From positions 33,527,826 to 33,591,825 of the forward strand of contig NC_063150.1 of assembly GCF_020921035.1 (NCBI RefSeq): DNA of 64,000 nucleotides. Reading direction: 5' to 3'. Of this stretch, positions 25,023 through 36,900 are shown piece by piece. Both the position numbers and the translations under genes were made by a program. This stretch comes from Rhodamnia argentea (Eukaryota > Streptophyta > Magnoliopsida > Myrtales > Myrtaceae). Below the pieces are notes generated by a model. It was given only the letters and a program-made list of their open reading frames with translations, made no database searches and was not told the DNA's origin. Position 1 is the stretch's first letter, and every line of letters begins with the position of its first letter.

Positions 25023-25232
25023 CTATCCAGTGTAGATGTGGACGCCGACGGCAATGAGGAAGATGGTGATGAGACAGAAGAAGATGATGGTGTGGACGAG
25101 GATGGAGGGCCCGCTCGTCTGCATGTTCCCGAACTCCACCACCTTCCCCTTCCCCGGCAGCTGAAACAGCAGCCCCGGGCTCAGCAGGATGAACAGCACC
25201 ACCGCGATTACCACCGGCCCCCAATCCGCCAT
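25023..25232 (-). CDS. DUF3339 family membrane microprotein (69 aa)
   Basis: An intact single-exon frame that starts [20 protein letters not shown] and ends VGVHIYTG. The family hallmarks are all present: MADWGPV start, [18 protein letters not shown] and a second hydrophobic stretch. Two membrane helices are expected at about residues 7-25 and 46-66, with a short loop containing the conserved EFGN. These plant-specific microproteins have no established biochemical role. Full family length (about 68-70 aa) supports the chosen start. A close relative lies 2.6 kb away on the same strand. Confidence 0.92.
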   Translation of the reverse strand: MADWGPVVIAVVLFILLSPGLLFQLPGKGKVVEFGNMQTSGPSILVHTIIFFCLITIFLIAVGVHIYTG

Positions 25233-27840
25233 CTCTCTCTAGCTCTCTGCGTGCGTTATTGGGCGTGTCTAGCAACTTTTGGAGGTCTCTTGGTTTTAGT
25301 TGATGTGACTTCTCTTCTTTATACGGAGGAAAAGAAGGGAAAAGGGAGAGTTTGTGTGAGTTTGCCGAGTACAGGAGGAGGAAGAAAGGAATATGTAAAT
25401 GAGACCGAGCATCAGTGACGGGGAAGAAAAGCTTTCTGGCAAAGTGGTCGGTGATGCGCTTAGCCTTGTGCTTGGCTCTGCATCACGTGCTCCGTCCTAG
25501 GTGGTGTCGTCGTTCGTGTTCGCGAAGGGCGATGTGGTATTAACTGTTAAATAATCGAAAACCCATTTCTTCTCAAGACGGGCGTCGCGTCATCATCGGT
25601 GCGAAAATCGAAATCGAAGAATGGTGTAGAAACCAAGGGGACAAGCGAAAATATTCTGCTTTGAACTTGTCGTTTATGACGCGGTGGATAGGTCGAAAGC
25701 AATCGGAATTGTCGAAAGCGGTCGGAATTTATCTGTTGTGGAATATATTCAGAAATTCAATTTGCTTGAATTGTTGAAATAAATTTGGGCAAGAGCAAGA
25801 GTTGTGGGAACATTTGAGAGAAGACCCGGAGCCTTGGCGTCGTGCTCTCCGATCAACACAAGACAGGGCATTTCTAAGACAAAAAAAAATGTAGTGCTCT
25901 ATTCGGAATTTGAAGGCAATTCGTCAATGAGAACACGTGTCAAAGGATCGCACGATATTTATTTATGGAGTTTGAATAGTTTTTATACTTATGTGGTCTC
26001 TTTTCATCTATTATCATTAAGTTTTTTGTTTGATTCTCTCGCCAGAAGAACGAAGACCGTGGTTTTATTATAGTACCTACAAAAGAAGGTTGCTAAGTAA
26101 AAGCATATTGAAACAGACAAGAAAGGTCTAAACACGGAGGGTTACCAACAAATCCAACTACCCGTAATTAAGACTCACCAACGTCGTCATTGAACTCTGT
26201 CATAGATCCTAGTGCCCATCCACGTTCGACAACCGGCAGACAGTGCTCAGATTAGGTAGGCACATACAAGTACAGAAGAAAATAAGAGATAATGACACAA
26301 ATGGTCCATGCACTATGACCCGATCTGCGATGTGGCCCTCGAACTTCGGTTCAATGTATAATGTGGTCCATGAACTCTTAATTCACTTAATGTGGTCCCT
26401 AAAGTTTGGTACGTGTTCAATTTAGTCTATGAACTATATGAAAATGTTCAATGATATTATTTCATTAATTCAAGTTCGGGGACTAAATTGAACATGTTTC
26501 AAAATTCAAGGGATTATATCGAACAAATTAAACGTTCATGGACCATATTACACATTGGGCTGTAATTTACGAATCATATTGTATATTTGACCAAAGTTCA
26601 CGAACTGTTTGTGTCATTTTCTAAAAAGGTAATGGAGCTTAGGCAAAAAATTGATTGGACAGGACATTCAAAATCTGAGAACCCTGATCAAAGAGAGAGC
26701 GGCCCGGTGGCCCCTAGACCTGAGAGATTCCATGGACAAACTGGTGGGCTCAGGCAGCACCCTTCTATTAGAAATGCTAGCCTGCCCAATTTTGACCCAG
26801 CTCGACCTGACCCGGTCCGAACATTTCAATGGACATCATAGGTCATGGAGGTGCTGAAACAACAAATTAGACCAGACTAACAAGCGCAGTTTCCTCAATT
26901 GTCACAACCACCATCTAGTACCTATCGACTAATAGGATAGAAAAGGAGGATGGTCCTCAAAAAGCACTTGAATTTCAAAGTAAGAAAATTTTTCTCGAAT
27001 CATAACAATTGGCACACGCTGACATTAGCTTGTGAAAGGGAATGTCGTGCTTAAAAGCGCCTAACACGGCATATATACAACCATCGCCGAATCGGATAAT
27101 ACATTTGATTTCAGCATCGCATCCCCAGCCATTCTCCTCTTTTCGTTGCTAGATTGGAGTTCGCTCAAATGATGACCCGGTATCGACTCGATATTCTTCA
27201 AGTTTATCCAACTGAGTTGGATATTGTATCAACAGCAGAATACAATGGGAAGTGCATATACACTTGGTCACGACAAAGATGGACAAGGACATTTTGCACA
27301 ACGTATTTTAACCAAAACATAGTACTAAAAAATGTCGAGAGAGTTTTCCTTAAAAGGTCAAAGCTTGCGGAGTAGGTGAGGCTGAATATCTCATGGAATG
27401 CAGAAGCAACCTGGCAATCTCACATGGATCTTACATAAACGCACATTTGACTTGTTTATCAGGGAACGCACCTAACTAATTGACTCGATAATAAATTGCA
27501 ATGAATTAGAATTGCTACAGTCTCGATGACTTCTAAGTTCTGCACCTACTAAAAAGCCACAGCTCTCCCATTGCCATTTAAACGTGCGCAAACTCGGTCA
27601 AAGCCTGTTCAAGTGTTGCTTGCCGCTGGAAACCAAGTAGGGAGAGAGGGGATCGTGCCAAAGTTGACTTTTACGGTCGATTTCACGATACCCATGTGAA
27701 AGAAATCGCTTACAGTACTCGAATCTTGCCGTAAGAGCAACACAATTTTGTCAAAAGCAAATGGAGATGGTAAAAAAGAGAAAAGAAAAGAAAAGAACCG
27801 CTCGCCACTTTCGAACTTCTCAAAGCCGAAGCAAAGAGTT
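25233..27840. other. Intergenic DNA between the two DUF3339 genes
   Basis: Contains the promoter of the first DUF3339 gene (25.23-25.5 kb), one palindromic MITE-like copy (26288-26621) and otherwise AT-rich DNA with short unsupported frames. I see no further gene. Confidence 0.5.
26288..26621. mobile_element. Palindromic MITE-like repeat, copy B (best preserved)
   Basis: The left end 'aatgacacaaatggtccatg' faces the right end 'cacgaactgtttgtgtcatt' as an inverted repeat. Internal blocks mirror too, for example 'atgtggtccatgaac' against 'gttcatggaccatatt' and 'caatttagtctatgaac' against 'ggggactaaattgaac'. About 334 bp, no coding capacity. The whole unit could fold into one long imperfect hairpin. 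Confidence 0.75.
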
Positions 27841-28050
27841 TTAGCCAAGATACAAGTGAACCTTGATGGCCAGAACAAAGACGGACACGAGGCAAAAGTA
27901 GAGGAGCGAGTGGACCATGATCGAGGCGCCGCTCGTTTCGAAATTGCCGAACTCGACGAGCCGGCGGCGACCTGGCAGCTGGAACAGCAGGCCCGGCGTC
28001 AGCAGCACGAACAGCACCACCGCGACGAAAACAGGGCCCCAATCCGACAT
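27841..28050 (-). CDS. DUF3339 family membrane microprotein, second copy (69 aa)
   Basis: A single-exon frame of exactly the same length as its neighbour, starting MSDWGPVFVAVVLFVLLTPG and ending IKVHLYLG. It keeps LLFQLPG, VEFGNFETSG and the two hydrophobic segments. It differs from the first copy across the loop (RRR in place of KGK) and in the second helix, so the two are old paralogues and not a recent duplication. Function is unknown, as for the whole family. Expression in a different tissue or condition would be a reasonable guess, but the sequence does not show it. Confidence 0.92.
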   Translation of the reverse strand: MSDWGPVFVAVVLFVLLTPGLLFQLPGRRRLVEFGNFETSGASIMVHSLLYFCLVSVFVLAIKVHLYLG

Positions 28051-30128
28051 CTCTTCTTTGATTTAATCTCTCCACTTTCTGCTTCCGGATTCAGTTTTTC
28101 CTTTTTTTTTTCTTTTGGCTTTTTGGGGAATCTGGTGATAAATTAATCGAGCGACGGTCGATGGAGTGGTTCATAAGTGAGAGCAAGAGAGTATCGAGAC
28201 AGGACAGGCAAGAGCTTGTGGATGGGACTAGGAGATGGAAAGTGTGGCGTAGATTACTGGTTGAAAGCTGCGTGGAGCCCAAGGTGCACATTTCTCCTTT
28301 TTTTCTTTTATGTTTAATTTTCCGTATGCCATGTTTTAACGGGTTTCTCTGAATTACCAGTTCTAGGATGTTTTCCATTTCCATGGATGGTCGGATCGTT
28401 TTCCTCCTATTTTAAGGAACTCGAATGCGAAATCAATAGCCCTTAGTAAAAGTACAATGCGTCCCGAACTAAAAGCTTTTCCCGATTGAAAATAATGCCA
28501 TCCGCAAAAGAACGGGAAAAAAGTTTGGAAAAAGTATCAAAAAGTTGTAAATATATTGTAATTTTGTTAATATATTCTTAAACCTTTCAATCATAATAAT
28601 TTAGTCATAAATTTTCTCATATTTTGTTACTTGAATCCATTCACTCAATTTTGACTATAAATCACTTATGTAAATGTCCGTCATCTCACATGGTATAGTT
28701 GGTACTAACGTAGACATTTTTTAAGAAATGTCCAAATAATCTTATAGATATATTTTTAAATTTTTTTTGTTGTCTTTTTAAAATCATTTTTATTTTATTT
28801 TTTTCCCTTTAGTTGGGTCGCATCCCTCACTCGGGCCTGGCTATGAAAGGTTCACGTCGGTTATTTTCAGCCAAAATAGATCGAAAATATACAGATGGAA
28901 AATTATGCAAATATTTAGGATCAAATTGTCGTAATTAAATGACTGGGTTTAGGATTTTATTGTTACTACGACAGAAGCTTTCGTAATCCTTTTAGGTTCT
29001 AGAGTAACCCGTTGTAGATAAATCGCTTTTCCCGATCACCAAACACTTTTGATCGTAGCGGTCTATCATGGGAAGTGCGATGATTATGATTGACTTTGAA
29101 GCATGCAGAATATTCAAACGCCTGTTGAATCAGTGGAGGCGCAGGAGAAGACGACAAACGGCCGTGGGACCCCCGATTTATCAAAGTGTCCTAAAGGTTT
29201 TTTTTTTTTGTTCCGTAACGTGATAAACGTTGTCGAAAAGCAAACGGGGAAGGGACAGCTATCGCAATGAGCCCTCAAAAAGTCGTAAGGTGATCGTCGC
29301 CTTGGGCCCAAGCCTTTCAATTGTTGCACTAAATAAGTGGGGAGACCGGACCACCCCCAAAGCGACTTCTCTCTCTTCTTCCGTCGGTCGCTCCGGACAA
29401 AGCCACAAAAGTTGAGTGTTCCAGCCCGCCACGCACGCTCGTTAGGACGACTGCCTTTCTTAAAATCCGTAAATGATAGAAGCTAAGGATCACATCCATA
29501 CTAGCCCGAGTAACAATCTTTTCCGACGCATGTGATGTGAGATAAAAGACAGGGCAAACGAGAAGTTTTAGCTAATGGAAATGTCAAGCCAAGGATCTTT
29601 CTTTCTTTTACTTTTATTTTTATTTTTTTATTCATCGCCCGCAATACTGAAATTTCATTAACTGAATGGAAGTGTGTCGACGTCAAAAACCAAAATGTCC
29701 GACATCGGTTCCAGAGGATGAAGTACCCAATTGGGGAGAAGTTCGTTTTTTCGCTCGACCTTGGCAACCCAATCCGCAAGCCTACTTACCTCTCTCGGAC
29801 AATGGCTTAGGCTCACAAATTTCAAATGAGCCAGCATCGCTTTGCTTTCGTCGGTCCGGACTCGAAGATCCCCATTGGCATGGTAAGAAAGGATTTAGCT
29901 AACGGAAATGTAAATTCTTTCGGGAAACAGAAACGGATAAAATCATGTCAAATTAATACCGATCAAGATCCGAGCGAATCATAATCCATTGTTTCGGTAG
30001 AAGGAAGATCTATTGTTGGTTCGTAAGTCAATAAATAAAAAAACAGTAATCAAAACATGAAAATTTACAACTTTATCCTATTTATCAGCTATTTGTTTCA
30101 ATTTAGTGAGAGCATGTGAAAAAGTATG

Positions 30129-30493
30129 AGAAAATGACACAAATGATCTCCGAACTTTGGTTAGATATGCAATGCGATCCATGAACTTTTAATTTGATTA
30201 ATATGATCTATGAACTTTAGCCCAATATCTAATATGGTCTCTAGATTTTCAATTTATTCAATGTGATTCCTGAATTTTTGAAGCATGTTCAGTTTAGTCT
30301 CCGAATTATAAGAAAATATTCAAAGTCATCCTTGAATTTGAATTAATAAAAGGACTACAGTAAACATCTTTTTATAATTTAAGAACTAAGTTGAATATAT
30401 TTCAAAATTTTATGGATTAAATTGACCAATTTAAAAATTCAGAGATCACATTGTATATTGAATTAAAATTTGTAGATCATTTGTATCATTATC
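30129..30493. mobile_element. Palindromic MITE-like repeat, copy C
   Basis: Starts 'gagaaaatgacacaaatgat' and ends 'gtagatcatttgtatcattatc', again inverted relatives. The interior shares 'atgaacttttaatttgatta' and 'ttcagtttagtctccgaatta' types with copies A and B. More diverged than copy B. Confidence 0.68.
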
Positions 30494-30734
30494 CTAACAC
30501 AATATCAAAAGCGAGACCAGAGAGCTTTCCTATTAGAGGGAGGCCCAATGGCACCGTGCCACGTCTCCAAGATCTTAAAACTTGTATGTGCATCCACTCG
30601 CACTCGATTCTCGCCTGGATTTTTTTGCCCCGTCTTGTGTACGCCCGCCAGCTTTCCTCGCTCAGTATGAAATGAAAGGTGGGGCCGAACACCTCGAAAC
30701 CGAACGATCTGCGACCTTAGTCACAGTCAACATC

Positions 30735-30771
30735 GCGCGCTCGGTCGCTCCTTCTTAACGAGTCCGCGCGG
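30735..30771 (+). promoter_or_regulatory. CGCG boxes upstream of the CAMTA gene
   Basis: 'gcgcgc' at 30735-30740 and the overlapping 'ccgcgc'/'gcgcgg' at 30764-30771 fit the CAMTA-binding consensus vCGCGb. They lie 160-195 bases before the start codon. Autoregulation is a reasonable inference, but GC-rich 5' UTRs contain such hexamers by chance. Confidence 0.4.
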
Positions 30772-30929
30772 TCCTGTCAGTTTCCCACATTCTCTTGTAC
30801 TGGAGTGTGTCGGAGCTGCTCGGAGGATCGCTCTGTTCAATCGAAGCACGCCGCTGTCGGTTTCTTCTTCGAATGATCGCAAGCGAGGCGGTGTCTCCTC
30901 AATTCAGCTCGCTCCTTTGATACGGAAGC

Positions 30930-33900
30930 ATGACGCCGTCTGGTAATCGTCATTCTCATTCGCTTGCGGTTGATAAGTTGGAGTGCTTCGATTTGGCATT
31001 CGAGATGGTTCGATTTTCGCTACTCTAGAGTAGAAGATGTTTCGGTGAGCATTAGGGGTTTGATCGTTTGAACTCGAGTGTTGGTTTTTTTTTTCTTTCC
31101 AAGGGGAAAATATGAGCTGGAGTAGTAACCGTAGGGATCGAATGGAGAGGGACTGGCTGCTATCTTATGGATGAGGAAAGGAATATTTTAATTTCAAAGC
31201 GATTGAACCTCGTAGTTTGCGGCATTGGCTTTCGTTTGAGCGGTCTATCTGTTAGTTTTTTTTTTTTTTTTTGGGTTTTTCTTTTTTTGGGGGGTGTTGG
31301 GGACGGGGACGACCGTGAGGGGAACCAGAAGAGCTATCTTTTGTTCAACATGCATTGTGGGTTACTGACATAAGGCTCTCCACTTCCTAGGTGATCCCTC
31401 TTATCATGAGATTGTAGAGGTAAGAAGGGACTCGTTTATGCTGATGAATTCACCACATGCATGATCTTGGTGTCATGGTTTGCGAACTTTACTTACATTT
31501 TATGTTACAAGGAGGATATTAGTCTAATCGAAGAAAGATGTGATGATGCGATGATCGAAATGTGGGGAAGGGTTGGGGGAAAAGTCAAAAAGGACGCAGG
31601 GGATGCTTTGAAGAAAGATCTTGGGCACTTTGATTTCAAGGATGATATGAGACTGGATAAGCGCAAAGGCCTAAGTATCCCTGTTGTTGACCTCTTTAGA
31701 GGAAAACAGTTGATTGTTGTCCTAACATCGTTGTACACAGGGAAAGACTTTAACAATACTTATGGGCTAATGGCTGCTTTAAACTATATCCTTTATGCCG
31801 TGAATCTGAAATATTGGCAACTTTAATGATGTCATGAATTCATTTGCCTGAACGGTATTTCTCTTTGTTAAGGCTGCACTGCAGCTAAGCCCTTTGGTGG
31901 TTATAGAGGTAGTGGCTCTTTATTGGTAAAGAAAATCGTTATGCTAAAAATTTGCATTATTGTTCTATGTAGTCCTTTTTGTGTTTCTGCTTCCTCTGGT
32001 CTTTGTGCCTTTTCATTTGTTTTGCCTCAAGCAGAGAAGCACTATGTGAAAAAACTACAAATACTCCTTTTTCTGAATTCTCAGTATACAGCATGAATGA
32101 TCTCTACCAGGAAGCTCAATATCGTTGGCTCAAACCAGCAGAAGTGCTTTATATTTTGCAAAACCACGAAAACTGCCAGCTTACTCAGCAGCCACCTCAA
32201 CGTCCAAGCGGTAAACTTCATATCCTTTGTGCATCATTGAATAACTAGTGCTCTTGCTATCCTTAGTTAGGTCTATAATGAATGGAGATCTGCGTATGAT
32301 AATTCTTAACAGGTGGATCGTTGTTCCTTTTCAATAAGAGAGTTCTTCGATTCTTCCGTCGTGATGGGCATAACTGGCGGAAAAAGAAGGACCAGAGGAC
32401 TGTTGGGGAAGCTCATGAACGGCTCAAGGTCTGCTAATTATGTAAATGGACATATCTACTATTTCTTTATTAATAAGTTGCGAGGAGCTCACAATATGTG
32501 ATAGTCATGGTTATTGTCACTTCCGGCAGCCGTTTTCAACTTCTCTGTGTCTAATTGGCAATTTCTGTTTTTAAATGTGCCAGAACTGATGATCAAATTC
32601 ATTCATATGTTTAGGTGGGAAATGTTGAAAAGTTAAATTGTTATTACGCACATGGAGAGGACAACCCAAATTTTCAGAGGCGCAGCTACTGGATGCTTGA
32701 TCCGTGAGTGTAAATATTGGTAGCATAGCATATTCTCTTGTGATTAATTCTTGCCATTACACTTTTGTGATCCTGTCCTATTAGGGCACTTAAGGCATCG
32801 AGAATTTGGGGTAGTTGGTAGCCAAACTTTTCCTAATAAAGTAAACCGGCTCAACTGCACACTCTCTCCTAATATATTTTTCTCTTCCTCTTTTGAATAA
32901 GCTAGAACTAGAATTTCATTTATCCAAGAAAAAAGGCCTTTGTACAGGCCACGATAAGTATAAGATTACAACAGCAGACTTACAACATCTAGTAAGCTTC
33001 AACAGCAGCTTAGAGAAACTCCTTCACCTTCAGGTGTTAAACAACCTGATCAGGTTCTTCAGTCTAACTTCCTCGGAGTTCCTCATTTGATTTAGAAGAT
33101 GGAACTGCTTCCGCATGGGACCGGAAAAAGAACACTCAAAGAATGAATGGCTTTTAGTTTAATTATGTAATTGACCTAGCCAACAAGTACACTGTGCAGA
33201 TGAATGCCACCTTGACAATTTTGCCTTCGTAGGCAACTTATCCAGTAATGGCTAACCAAGTGACGATACAGTGCTCTGTTATGCTAGGAGTAAACAACAC
33301 AAGTTTGTGCGTTGGAACTTTATAAGCCCTGCTACATAGAATATTCCAAGCAATATTCAGTCGAAAGCACAATTCAGTATTATGAGCCAAACTCCCTCAA
33401 GGTGGCTAGCAGCAGTAAAAATACGTCCCATCAAAACTGATCATGTCCTTGGCCACTCACACTCATTTATGTCAGTTTACCAGAAAACTTAAAAATAGCA
33501 TCAATTTACCAGATTGCATTGTCTCGCACCTTGTTTTCCTTTAAAATTGCAGCCTCCTATCTTGGATGACAGCCGAAAGAGCCTGCTTTCTAACAGATCT
33601 TCAATATGTTCATTCAAAATGACAGAGAAATGATGAGTAGTATCACAGCTTCTTATCCACAGTGTAAACAGTCATGGAAAGCTACAGAATGAAGAATGTT
33701 GAACAAAACATCCAGTCCATCAAATCCAAATGCCTTTATAAAATCAGCCTTAATAACAGATGTAGGAGATATATTCTTCTGTTGTAGTTCTTGATAAGCT
33801 TTTAAGCAAGAAAGATACTATTGTCGATATGCCTACCCTCTATAAAGGGTGACTGATTCATGCTCTCTGGTGGCACCTTTTTAAGCCTCAAAGTCAGAAT

Positions 33901-36900
33901 TCTCGAAATCCATCGATTCACAACATTACAGCATAAAATAGGATAGAGAGTTGGACATCCTTTTAGGGTTTGTACAACACCCGCCTCCAGTCCTCTTATT
34001 TTTCTTCTCTAGCATGGAGAGAAGGACATAAATTCACTAATACCTTGCTTTTACTTTTTCGGTGGGCAGGGCTTGTGACCACATAGTCCTCGTACATTAT
34101 CGGGACATAACTGAGGTCAGTTCATAACTCCTGGATCCAGCTTAAATTTTATTTGATCAGTCTGATTAATCAAGTTGTCGAGTGTACGTATCTCCAGTCC
34201 CTATAGTCAGCCTTTGTTTGGAAGGTTAAGTGGCGTCATGACAATAATCTATAGCTTCTTCTCTACTAGTTATGTTGTTGTAAGGTTGAGAATTTTTAGT
34301 TCAAATTGGTGAATACCGCTTACTTTTTGTCTGGTTAGTATTTTATCATTTTATGATTAGTTTATCATCTACTTTTTGTTAATGGTCCTAGGTCCTTGCT
34401 TGTTTTATTGCTCCAATGCCGTCTACCAAATTGCGCACTCCACTCCCCCGGCGACACTATTTGTATAGGGAGGGAGATGTGTTAATGTATATCTTGAGCA
34501 CATTTTTGACAACTTAAGTTTTTGGAAAAAGCGGTTAGCAATAGAGGATGTAGCACTGGTCAAGAGCATGTAACGTAACACACTCTCTGTCATTGTTATT
34601 TTGACGAATTTTTTTTTTTTTTTTGTGATTCTGATCCTACTCCTTTAATCTGTTTCATCTTTGATGCGGTTATGTCGTGTTCAACGCGTTAGGTCTGGCT
34701 TACCTTAAGTGGGAGCATTGAGAAATATGCTTAATATACATAATGGGCCTATTTTTTGACAGTTTAAGTTTTAGGGAAGAACATTTATCTAATAATGATT
34801 TTTTTTGTCTTTACTAAGGTTGACCTTCTAATATACTGCTCCCACTCCCACCCATGACCACTAGGCCGACTGTGTAGGGTGTATCCAATAGTATTGGATT
34901 TAGCATTGTTCTTTGCCTGTGTTGCAGGGGAAACATAGTTCTGGATCCAAAGCACTGTTTTCTCCGGGGTCATCGTCTACTTTTATGCCTAGTCCGAGTC
35001 CCAGCCCTTACTCTATTCATAATCATGGTTCTGCCTCACTTGACTCTTGTCAAACTCAGTCCAGTCCAAGTCCTGCAGAAGTTAGTTCTGTCAACGCTGT
35101 TATCAACCATGGGACGGATAACTTGAACAGGATGGTTCGCAGTTCGTCTGATCTTGATGTTAGTAAAGCTTTGAGGAGGATTGAGGAGCAGCTCAGTTTG
35201 AATGATGACACGATTAAAGAAATTGATCCGCTCTTCGTCGATGATGAATATCTCAATTCGATAGGATTTCTGGACTGTGAAAGCGAGATTTCTCAGCAAG
35301 ATCGGCATGAAGCATTATTGCATGTCTCAGACCCTGGAAATTATCAATTTCCTAGTGAAAATAATGGTGTGCAAGATGTTTCGAGCAACTATATGCCACA
35401 AAAGGATACAGGTACCACATCTCTCTCTCTCTCTCTCTCATGTGAGAGTGGCAACAGTCTGTTGGCTACTAGTTGACATAGTGCTACATATCTTACGAGA
35501 AGGAATTTTGTAACATTATGCGGGGGCCACTTTGACATTTTAATGTTAGTAACTATTTGTAGTCTATAGTCTGGAACCATACGGTAGAAAATTCACCTTG
35601 ATTGGGCAACTATCACGTTAACCCTCTGCTCTGTTAACCTTTTGGTTTCATGCTGAACAGTATTTTCTAGATTCGGTCACATCTCATCACTCTGTGGAAC
35701 ATACCCCAAACTTGACTCGTTCTTAAGGAACTACATGTGATGGGGTCATATTTCTATGGGGTTGGCAGGTGTGGGGAGTATTAGGATTATATTGTTGAAT
35801 TTGTCACCACTTATGTCTCTTCAGTATGTTGGACTCCATTCATTGTCTTAAAACTTCTCATTAGTGCTCGCTCTCATCTGCCCCATGAAATTCTTTCTAG
35901 CACAATTGAAGGCTGTATTGCATGATGATAATGCTGCTTTGAGAAGCCAAGCATACAGACCAAAATGATCATGATTTTCATTGTTTGCATAAAGAATTTT
36001 GCATGTTGAAGCTATAGTGACATCAAGCTTCTAAATAACTGCAAAAGTAAGCAAAGCAACCAAAATTAGCCTCAAATCATAATCAACCATAAAAACGTGC
36101 CAAATGAAAACAATGCCACAGAGCTACCCCAATTTCTTATCACAAAGTAGATTATACATACGTTTGTGCAAGATCTTATGCTCAACAAGGTGAGTCTTAT
36201 TCCAAAGTCTATCATAATTGAGGCAGATGTTCTCTTCCTTCTTTGCCTATGTCTTAAGGAGGAGGAAAAAGAGAAAATTTTGACTTTCCACTTATCAAAA
36301 GTTTCAGTTAAACAGCAGTCCTAGAAAAATTCAGATTATCTATTGGTGTTATTTGTTGCTAATTTTTTTATCAAGTAAATCTAATAGAGGCTAGTAATCT
36401 TTGGTATCAGAAATGCACTATAACTTTCGTCTAACCAGCAACATTATTCTTCTGAAGAGGAAATGTATTGTTTATAGCAAATGCAATTGAAGATTATAGG
36501 TGTAAAAGAATTCAGGATTCATGTAGCCGTTTTCTGCAGATGATGATGGCCAGCATCGTCTTCAGGCATTAGAACAGGCACATCTGGTTAAAGAAGAATC
36601 TTTTTCCTGGACAGATATGGTGGAGTCCTACTTGAGCTCATCAGCCGATGGATCCCTACAGAAGAATGCTCAGATACCAAATGAAAATGTGAGACATAAC
36701 AGAAGTGTAAAAAGCTAAATATTTATATAACTGAGGATTAGCTCGTTATCTATAGATTTCTTACTGGGAGTGTTCTAGACGTGCCTTTATGTTGGAACTT
36801 AGGATTTGCCTATTTGGCAAATGTCACTTTCCCATTCACTAAACCTGTGTTGAAGTCTCACCAGTCCTTCCCTCACCTGTCTGGAAAACTCAACTATTTC

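Larger units (their letters stand above)
28051..30929. other. Intergenic DNA upstream of the CAMTA gene
   Basis: AT-rich DNA with scattered short frames that I cannot support. One palindromic repeat copy lies at 30129-30493. The last 400 bases become GC-rich and form the probable CAMTA promoter and 5' UTR. The second DUF3339 gene and the CAMTA gene are divergent, so both promoters lie in this interval. Confidence 0.5.

Noticed and set aside
24946..25418. Longer frames overlapping the first DUF3339 gene on both strands
   Set aside because: Shadows of the 69-aa gene. Only the 25023-25232 minus frame shows the conserved family sequence.
31461..31826. 121-aa plus-strand frame in CAMTA intron 1
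   Set aside because: No known domain and not needed for the CAMTA frame; intronic. It might be an old repeat remnant.
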